From NCBI GenBank assembly GCA_907163375.1, contig CAJQUW010012704.1, forward strand, positions 186,001-250,000: 64,000 nucleotides of DNA, given 5' to 3'. Shown piece by piece: positions 57,401-64,000 of the stretch. The number at the start of each line of letters is the position of its first letter. The stretch's first letter is position 1. The position numbers and the translations under genes are program-made. Source of the DNA: Prostheceraeus crozeri. Lineage: Eukaryota; Platyhelminthes; Polycladida; Euryleptidae. Under the pieces are notes generated by a model. That model made no database searches and had not been told where the DNA came from. It was given only the letters and a program-made list of their open reading frames with translations.

Positions 57401-58282
57401 TTAGAAACAACATATTTCAGCTACACTTTTATAATCCTCTTCATTTAGAATCTTCTTTTCTAACAGTCTTTTCAATATAGCATGAATTTCATTGAAACTA
57501 GAATTATGTCCTTCTTTTATTGCCGTTATTAAAATATTTAATCTATTTAGTAATTCTTGTGGTTCATCTGGTAAGAATACAGTTGTTTCTGTTTTCTGTT
57601 TTTCAGATAAACCTTTTCCTACTTTAACTCCCGTTGATAATAAATTTTCTAATTGTTTATAACGTCTTAGAGATTTTACTGCACAAACTCTATCTAACAT
57701 AGCTTTATATTTTATAAGATCTTCTACAGCATAATTATTTAAATCTGCTCCTCTTAAAAGATTAACAAAATTTCTATCTAAATTAAAAGGAGATTTATCT
57801 GGTGAAAAAATTAAACCTCGAAGAGGTTGTGGAAATATTTCTTTTTGTCCGAGATAAAATCTAGGTATTGTTTTTCCATCTATAAATGAAATAGAATGTT
57901 CAAATTGCATAGATTTTGGTAATTTCTTATTAATGTTTGATTCTAGTAATCCATAGTCATCTAATATAGTTTTGTGCTCTGGATCTGTTATATCAATTTG
58001 TTTATCATTATTTGTAAGTTCTTTTTCAAGAGTTTTAAATGGTTTCATAGTTTTCTCAAAATAAGTTTTTACTTGCTCGGTTTTCTTCATTTTTTCAAAC
58101 ATATCAGATTGAATACCAGCTTTTATCATTCTATGTTGAAGATGATTTTCTTTCATAATATTTCTTTGTTTTATTAACTCTTCTAATTGTTTTATTCTTT
58201 TAAAATTATCAGCTCTAATTTTATCCATTTTTAAAATATAATATTTGAATTTTGTGGTAACATTGGAATACAACAAAAACAT
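57401..58282 (-). CDS. Unrecognised coiled-coil protein (inner Polinton)
   Basis: Sister of 41,721-42,548, nearly identical. It has a Lys/Glu-rich N-terminal helix, then FYLGQKEIFPQPLRGLIFSP and LEKKILNEEDYKSVAEICCF at the end. No family recognised. It lies between the membrane-protein and penton-like genes, all on the same strand with gaps of about 40-70 bp, like a structural operon. The frame is whole. Confidence 0.5.
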   Translation of the reverse strand: MFLLYSNVTTKFKYYILKMDKIRADNFKRIKQLEELIKQRNIMKENHLQHRMIKAGIQSDMFEKMKKTEQVKTYFEKTMKPFKTLEKELTNNDKQIDITDPEHKTILDDYGLLESNINKKLPKSMQFEHSISFIDGKTIPRFYLGQKEIFPQPLRGLIFSPDKSPFNLDRNFVNLLRGADLNNYAVEDLIKYKAMLDRVCAVKSLRRYKQLENLLSTGVKVGKGLSEKQKTETTVFLPDEPQELLNRLNILITAIKEGHNSSFNEIHAILKRLLEKKILNEEDYKSVAEICCF

Positions 58283-58349
58283 TTTACTGAACTAATTATT
58301 TTTTTATTGCTTTGTTGTCTGACATCTTTTCGTTTAAAGTTTTCTCGTT

Positions 58350-59045
58350 TTAAGTTTTGTTTAATAAAGTTTTGCTTAAATTTTCGCTTAAAGTTTTTAG
58401 CTCTTCTAAAAAAATTTTATCAATTTCTTCATTAGAAATTTTACCATCACTAGAAATTTTGCCATTCTGTCTATTCTTATCATCAACTTTTTCTGACTTT
58501 AAATGAAATGGCGTTTTATTAGCTTCATTAGCTATTTTATCAAATTTTTCAATCTCATCTAACGTAATAACATTATCCTCACATACTCTTTGAAAGTAGT
58601 AATGTAGTTTATCATAGACTTCTTTAATATGTAAATGCTTAGTTTTTAATGATTTTCGTTTCTTAGTTATTAAAGATTTATCTAACATTGTAACAAGTGA
58701 AGTTGCAAAAACACCCGTACCTGTTAAAGCTGTAGCAACTACTGGAATTACTAAAACACCTGAAGATATAACAATTGTTAAAGCACCTAAACTTATTGTT
58801 AAGAATATGCCAATTCCTTGTGTTACATTCTTAACTTTACTCCATCTCTTTCTTAATTTTTTATAATGCTCTAATCTTAATAATAATTGAGATTCCTTAT
58901 CTTTCATATAGCGTACTCTATCTTTGTGTTTTTCTTTATTCATTTTTTCAATGTTAATCTTTTCAATGTCCATTAAAGTAGAACTACGTTCATATGATAA
59001 CGAAGGATATATTCTTGCGGTTTCTTCCATTTTTGTTTCTTCCAT
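58350..59045 (-). CDS. Membrane protein (inner Polinton)
   Basis: 231 residues, sister of 40,940-41,653. It has two adjacent hydrophobic segments (GIGIFLTISLGALTIVISSG, VLVIPVVATALTGTGVFATS) and a Lys-rich helical tail. Short in-frame length differences between the copies lie near both ends. The frame is whole. A stub of this gene's start is also present in the left terminal repeat at 43,836-43,910. Confidence 0.6.
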   Translation of the reverse strand: MEETKMEETARIYPSLSYERSSTLMDIEKINIEKMNKEKHKDRVRYMKDKESQLLLRLEHYKKLRKRWSKVKNVTQGIGIFLTISLGALTIVISSGVLVIPVVATALTGTGVFATSLVTMLDKSLITKKRKSLKTKHLHIKEVYDKLHYYFQRVCEDNVITLDEIEKFDKIANEANKTPFHLKSEKVDDKNRQNGKISSDGKISNEEIDKIFLEELKTLSENLSKTLLNKT

Positions 59046-60544
59046 TTTTAAAGAAATATTTTGAATAAATATTTTGAATACAATCTTCTGAATTTCGATT
59101 TAAATAGAATTTCGTAGATATCATTTTCATTTTCATTCTCATTTTTATAGAAGACAAAATGTTTCTATTATATTCCCGTAAATGTGTAATTAAAAACAAC
59201 ACATGGATATTTCAATTTGGTTACAAACACTTTGCATACATTCAATTTGGTTACATCAGGAAATAACATTGCATATAAAACAGGAAATAGCATTGCATAT
59301 AAAACAGACAGATACAAGTTTTTTAAACAATGGGATTTCTGTCCACGGGTGGACACGTTTTAATTGGTTGAAACACTCTATTGTATTTACATTGCATATA
59401 AAACAGAGGGGTTTCAAGAATGATAAATTTTCTTCACAGCGCGTCTGATGTTAACGCGTTGATTTGATTAGTTGAATGGCGCAGTATTTTAGCTGAATGG
59501 CGCACCCCATTATTCAGAGAATATAAATGAAATGGCATCTAAACATTGAAAAAAAAAAGTGTCGCGGCGGCCGTATCGCGCAATAACAATAGTTTAATTA
59601 AAATTCCAAATTCCATGAATATGCGTCAGCGCGTCGCTTTGTCGCTAAAACGCACCATATTTGTTTGGGAGAAGAATGAAATTCACATTAATGCACATAA
59701 ATGCTTTACACAATGAAGTCAATCTTCCGATAACGTTTTACTTTAAACAATTTAAAAGTACAATAGAATTACAACCCTACAAAAAAATAGGAAAAAATTA
59801 CCTAAATTTTTTATCTATCATGAATCAAATGAAAATTAATGCGTGAATTGATATTTTGATATTTTTTTCAATAAGACTAATAAAAAAAAGACTTGTCATT
59901 ATCACACAAGAGAGCAGATAGTTGATGTGCTTACCACATAACACTTTTTGATACATTTTCTTTTCTTCTTTTTTTTTTTTTTTCAACAAGAATTAATTTA
60001 AGTTTTTATTTTATTTAATTTTCTCTCCAAAATCTTCACTATCAAAAAATAAAATCACTATCTAAATTCATGCCTCTCAATTCTCCCATTTGAATTTTAT
60101 CCTTTATCCTTTTAACTTTCTTTCTTCTTATCTCAAAAATTTTGAATGTTATTGTCTCAGAAATATTTGACAGAGACTGACAATAACAAACTTGACTGAC
60201 AACACTGTTAAATTAATTAAATAATCAATAAAAAAAATTGAAATAAATAGCCATTGTGATTATGTTTATTGTGTATTGTTTTTGTACAGTTAGATTAGAG
60301 TAGCTTATATTGGTTATTATATTAACGTCTAAGTGTTGGTTTGTGGGGCAGTTGTGTGTTTGTTCTTTCATACTCTTTCAAATGTTTGAGTGGGAAGTCA
60401 CAGCTCTTTACACTGAAATGCCTTTTCTTCATAAATGCGAGAAGCAGATGTTCTCTACAATTGAGTGTTCATCTGAGTGCAAAGCAGTAGATAAATTGTA
60501 AGAACGCCAGCAGCGGACATGATTTGAGCAAGAAAATGATCATA
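59046..60544. other. 1.5-kb non-coding stretch inside the inner Polinton's right end
   Basis: Lies between the membrane-protein gene and the right terminal repeat. At the matching end of the outer copy the gene follows the repeat within 10 bp. It has direct copies of ACATTGCATATAAAACAG (59,268, 59,290 and 59,389) and a GTCGCGGCGGCCG patch (59,562). No convincing gene. It could be captured DNA or a longer ancestral end. Confidence 0.5.
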
Positions 60545-60910
60545 ATCACAAATTTGAAATTCTCAACTTTTATGATTTTCGGTGTCCTGGAACGGTCATG
60601 ATTTTCAAAGTAAAATGTCACAATCACAAATTTGAGACTTTGAAAAATTTGAAAAATTGGGTATTTTTAAAAACGCCTAAATTTATGAATTTAGGTCTTC
60701 ATAACCTGAAAAATGACCAAAATTCATGAATTTATGTCGTTTTTAAAGATACTATTTTTTTGAATTTTGTGGAGTCCTGGAACGGTCCAAATTCATGTAT
60801 TTAGGTCTTAAAAACCTGAAAAAGGGTCTAAATTCATGAATTTATGTCGTTTTTAAAGATACTATTTTTTGAATTTTGTGGTGTCCTGGAACGGTCTTTT
60901 GCCCATTACT
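60545..60910. repeat. Right terminal inverted repeat of the inner Polinton
   Basis: Inverted match of the left repeat, ending GTCTTTTGCCCATTACT. It holds three inverted iterons (near 60,580, 60,771 and 60,880) and two tandem copies of the roughly 110-bp unit, like the left end. It is shorter than the left repeat because it lacks the gene stub. Confidence 0.85.
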
Positions 60911-61141
60911 ATTGAAGGAGGATATATAAATGGTAAATTATCAAATTTAATATTCAGTTTTCCAGCTTTTACTGTACCCATTGGTTATAGATTAAATGTA
61001 ATACCACAAAAATTAATATATTTCCCTATTACAAGAAAAACTATTAACAACATTAACATTAGAATCACTGATGAAAAAGGACAAGAAATAAATTTTGGAG
61101 GTGAAGAGATCATGATAGATCTTTTGGTTCTGGAGGTATAA
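60911..61141 (+). pseudogene. Minor capsid (penton-like) gene of the outer Polinton, 3' portion
   Basis: Resumes at the second copy of ATTGAA (60,911-60,916) and carries the C-terminal conserved block of the penton-like family (GGYINGKLSNLIFSFPAF, then NINIRITDEKGQEINFGGEE). It differs from the sister copy at only a few residues. Confidence 0.85.
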
Positions 61142-61200
61142 ACCCCCGTTCGGGAGGTATAAACTCCCGTTCGAGAGGCATAAACTCCCACGCGAAGCTA
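61130..61200 (+). repeat. Three tandem units of about 22 bp after the penton-like gene
   Basis: Units GGTATAAACCCCCGTTCGGGA, GGTATAAACTCCCGTTCGAGA and GGCATAAACTCCCACGCGAAG. The sister copy at about 56,550-56,582 has a single unit. Each unit can form a small CTCCCGTTCGAGAG-like hairpin. Confidence 0.8.
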
Positions 61201-61259
61201 GAGAAGTTTAATTTTCTTCTTCTTCTTTAAAAATAAAAATAAAATTTTTTTATTAAAAA

Positions 61260-62026
61260 ATGAGTGAAGTACTACCATTAAATAAAAAAAAACTTAAATT
61301 TAATCATCATCCAAATTTATCTAATAAAGTTTTGACAGTTATTTGTGGAAGATCAGGATGTGGAAAAACGTATCTATTATTTAAAATTTTAACGACTCCA
61401 AATTTTTTGGATTATAACAATCTTATAATTTATACAACAACAGCAGAACAACCCGTCTATCAATTTTTAAAATATGGATTTGAAAATAATCTTAAAAAAC
61501 AGCAATTGCTTCATTATTCAAAGAATATGAAAAATCTGAAGATGAAGAAGAAATAAGTTCGTGGTGTGAAGAAGTAGCAAAAAATAATCAATTAGTTGAA
61601 ACCAATAAAAATAAGCATATAAAAATACAATTAATAGATGATAGTGGTAATATGCAAGATCCTAGTAAACTAGATAAAACAATGAAACATTGTGTAATTT
61701 TTGATGATTGTGTTAATGATAGAAATCAGTCAGTTCAGAGAAATTATTTCACAAGAGGTAGACATAATAACTGTAGTGTTTTTTATTTAACACAAAGTAT
61801 GTATTCATTAGACGGAAGTGTTATTAGAAAGAATGCAAATATATTTATACTATTTGAAATAAATGCAAGAAACTTAAGTGATTTGTTAAGAGATTTATGT
61901 GTAAGAAATAAAGATGAATTTAAACAATCGTGTAACAATGCTTGGTCAAAAGATTATGGCTTCATTACAATTAATATTGATAAAAAAATACATGATAGAG
62001 TTATAGAAAATATTTTCGCGGAGTGA
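61260..62026 (+). pseudogene. Packaging ATPase, FtsK/HerA type (outer Polinton)
   Basis: Sister of 55,714-56,482. The C-terminal 124-residue part is identical in the two copies. Walker A is in CGRSGCGKTYLLFKIL. About one break, shared with the inner copy. An ATATAT microsatellite separates it from the convergent polymerase gene, as in the inner copy. Confidence 0.85.
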
Positions 62027-62115
62027 TAAAAATATACAAATATAGTGTTATAATATTTTTTTTGTTTTATATATATATATATATATCAAATTTGTCTATC
62101 TTAGAAATTAGAAAA

Positions 62116-64000
62116 TTAAAATGGTAAAGTAGTTATTCCATCAGGTAAAATTTTTCTTTTATCATCAAATGGATCTAATGCTAATTTATGTTCTTCTTTT
62201 AAATACATTTTATGTTTCTTTGAATTAAGTCTATAATTACATGCTGTTTTCATTTCATTATTAAATAATGCATTTTTATAATCTTGAAATGTTATTTGAT
62301 TAGCCACTGATGCCTTTGAAATTCCTTTTAATGTTTTATGTGTTTTAATATTATTAGTTGTATCATAACAGTAACATTTAGATTTTAAAAATATAGCTTC
62401 TTTTATGAAATCTTCATTTCCTTCTAGTTCATCTTTTACTTTACATAAATCAGAAGGATGAATGATATCTTTATTAATTTCTTCATCAAGTGAAGAATTA
62501 TACGGTATTGTTAATTCTAAGAAAACAGAATCGGTATTTGTAAAGTGTAATTTATAGTTTTTGCCATAAGCAGGTGCTAAATAATCATATATAAATCTAT
62601 ACATAAATAGTTTAGCTAATTCTAATATAGTGAATCCTATAAAATTAAACTTATCATGTTTTACGCTAATTCGACGTAAGTGTACAGCACATAGTTCATC
62701 ACTAAATCTAGTAGTTCTTTTATATGTAGGTTTCCTTGTTAAATTTTGAAACCTATCTTTATCATAAACTATTTCAATATTTTGTCTATTACGCACATTT
62801 TCTAAAGTCTTCCCATAAAATGCATTATTCATTAATTTGAAGAACACGTTTCCAAAATCATCTTTATTTCTTTTAGCTATTTTACGTTTTTCAATATTGA
62901 ACTCTATATAATTTTTTAACAACCTAGATTTTTAAAAATAGTTTTCGATGTATTTTGGTGAGAATCATTCCATGTTCTAAATACCAATCTAGCATTCTTC
63001 CTTCAACAACATACTTTCCTTTATTACTTTGTGTTAACATAAGTTTTTTTGTTGGTCTGTATTTTTTAGTAATTAAAGATTTTTGATAATCTGAAAAATC
63101 TTCTATATTGGGAATTTTGTTTTCGGGACAGAAAGGAAAATATTTTGTTTTATCTTTTATTTCATCAGGATATACTAAATCAACTTCATATATATAACCA
63201 TGATTATAATTTCCATCATATGTTTTTTGATAATCTAGAACGGGCGAAGCCCTAGTAGACATCTCTGATGTCGTACGAATATTACACCATTCCATCTCAC
63301 CTGTTGGTAATTCTTGTATCATGCAAGAAGAATATAAGCTATTAAAATCATAATATAACAAATAGTTTTCTCTCATGATTTCATCAACTGCTGCTTGACT
63401 ATCTTCATTTGATATAAGTCCTTCTATATTTTGATTAAACAATTTTATAAACTGATCACTTTCTTCTGGAGATAAAGGTTTCATTATTCCATAATCATCA
63501 GGATTTACTTTTTTATTGTAACACTGTACATAACAATTACCTAAAACTGATGAAACTCCACCTCTAATTCCAGATTCAAAAAATAATAATTTATCATATG
63601 TATTTTCTTTATAATGTTTAAGTTTAACATTTGTATGTTTTAATCCTGCTAGCCATGTTAAACCTGGTGTAGAATAACAATAACATGGATCTATTCCGTA
63701 ATATTCTAAACACATGTCACGAAAGTTTTCAAAAAGATCAGCTAGTATTAATACATCTATCTGAAGATATTTCATTGTATAATCATACATTGTTTTACAA
63801 TTTAACTCTCTCCAATTTTTTTCAGCTTCTCCATAGTCTTCGTCAGATAATTGTGATTGTTTTAATGTTGATTTAAATTTATTTATTGGAGGAAGTTGTT
63901 TTTCTTCCATAATTTTATTCACAGAATTAAAATCAGTCTTCGACTGTGAACCACAGGTTTTATCTCCAGTTATATCAGTCTTCGACTGTGAGCCGCAGGC
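62116..64000 (-). pseudogene. Protein-primed DNA polymerase B (outer Polinton), runs off window
   Basis: The polymerase domain and the end of the exonuclease domain are present (YTMKYLQIDVLILADLFENF, LYYDFNSLYSSCM, NAFYGKTLENV, FTNTDSVFLEL). The 5' part lies beyond 64,000. It differs from the inner copy by a few residues per hundred at most and by a 39-bp hairpin insertion. About two breaks in the visible part. Confidence 0.85.
63239..63277 (-). repeat. 39-bp double-hairpin insertion in the outer polymerase gene
   Basis: On the minus strand: GACATC-AGA-GATGTC then GGGC-TTC-GCCC, 39 bp in all, adding 13 codons (RTTSEMSTRASPV) in frame. The inner copy at about 54,503-54,510 reads ATATTCTAGATTAT with no insertion. 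Confidence 0.9.

Larger units (their letters stand above)
43226..60910 (+). mobile_element. Inner Polinton of family 2 (17.7 kb, both ends present)
   Basis: Flanked by a perfect 6-bp duplication ATTGAA (43,220-43,225 and 60,911-60,916). It begins AGTAATGGGC and ends GCCCATTACT, the 5'-AG...CT-3' form and 6-bp duplication typical of Polintons. Parts in order: protease (+), PLA2-integrase (-), minor protein (-), major capsid (-), three small proteins (-), clamp-like protein (+), polymerase B (+), ATPase (-), penton-like (-), two further genes (-). It is the youngest insertion in the window. About eight breaks in total. Complete in layout. Confidence 0.95.
40519..64000 (-). mobile_element. Outer Polinton of family 2 (young; right end outside window)
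   Basis: Begins AGTAATGGGCAAAAGACC after GATCAT. From the left it holds a membrane protein, an unrecognised protein, a minor-capsid gene split by the inner Polinton, a packaging ATPase (all +), and polymerase B (-) running off the window. The genes are nearly identical to those of the inner copy but in the opposite orientation. Apart from the inserted copy it has about three visible breaks in the part seen. The near-identity indicates a very recent origin. Its right end should lie roughly 10-12 kb beyond the window. Confidence 0.9.

Noticed and set aside
40519-64000. A simple host inverted duplication as the cause of the mirrored gene blocks at 41-43 and 57-59 kb
   Set aside because: The 6-bp duplication and AG...CT termini at 43,226 and 60,910 place the boundary exactly at a Polinton insertion, and opposite orientation of two copies explains the mirror.

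Overview
This is nuclear DNA of an animal, probably an aquatic invertebrate. There is no bacterial-style gene packing and introns are present. One host exon of a monocarboxylate-transporter (SLC16-like) gene is recognisable, and almost everything else is transposable elements. I cannot name the species from the sequence.

Region 1 (1-20.09 kb): an older Polinton/Maverick (adintovirus-like) element, cut by the left window edge. It carries a protein-primed DNA polymerase B (+), two tandem penton-like genes (-), two small PC4-like genes and a TBP-like gene (+), an adenain-type protease, a major capsid gene, core-like basic proteins and a retroviral-type integrase (-). A strongly T/G-skewed desert follows, then one more gene at the right end. 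Both terminal genes start with related promoter/leader sequence, and in both the ATG is followed directly by a splice donor. The right end appears to lie inside a PIF/Harbinger transposase gene.

Region 2 (20.1-40.5 kb): host DNA with decayed transposons. These are a truncated HARBI1-like transposase, an RTE-like LINE fragment inside one copy of a dispersed repeat whose second copy lies at 38-40 kb, a 5.2-kb terminal-inverted-repeat element with a TAA duplication, a possible tRNA-derived SINE, a nearly complete mariner of the DD41D type, the SLC16-like exon, a LINE 3' tail and an 846-bp MITE with a 9-bp duplication.

Region 3 (40.5-64 kb): two young copies of a second, AT-rich Polinton family, one inside the other and in opposite orientation. 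The inner copy (43,226-60,910) has AG...CT termini and a perfect 6-bp duplication ATTGAA, and lies in the minor-capsid gene of the outer copy (40,519 to beyond the window). It encodes a protease, a phospholipase A2-integrase fusion, two capsid proteins, a packaging ATPase, polymerase B, a fibre-like coiled-coil protein and a possible sliding-clamp-like protein. Small GC-rich double-hairpin repeats are scattered through the coding regions of this family. Two of them are present in one copy and absent from the other, so they look mobile. All the Polintons are treated here as fossils; each carries some breaks.
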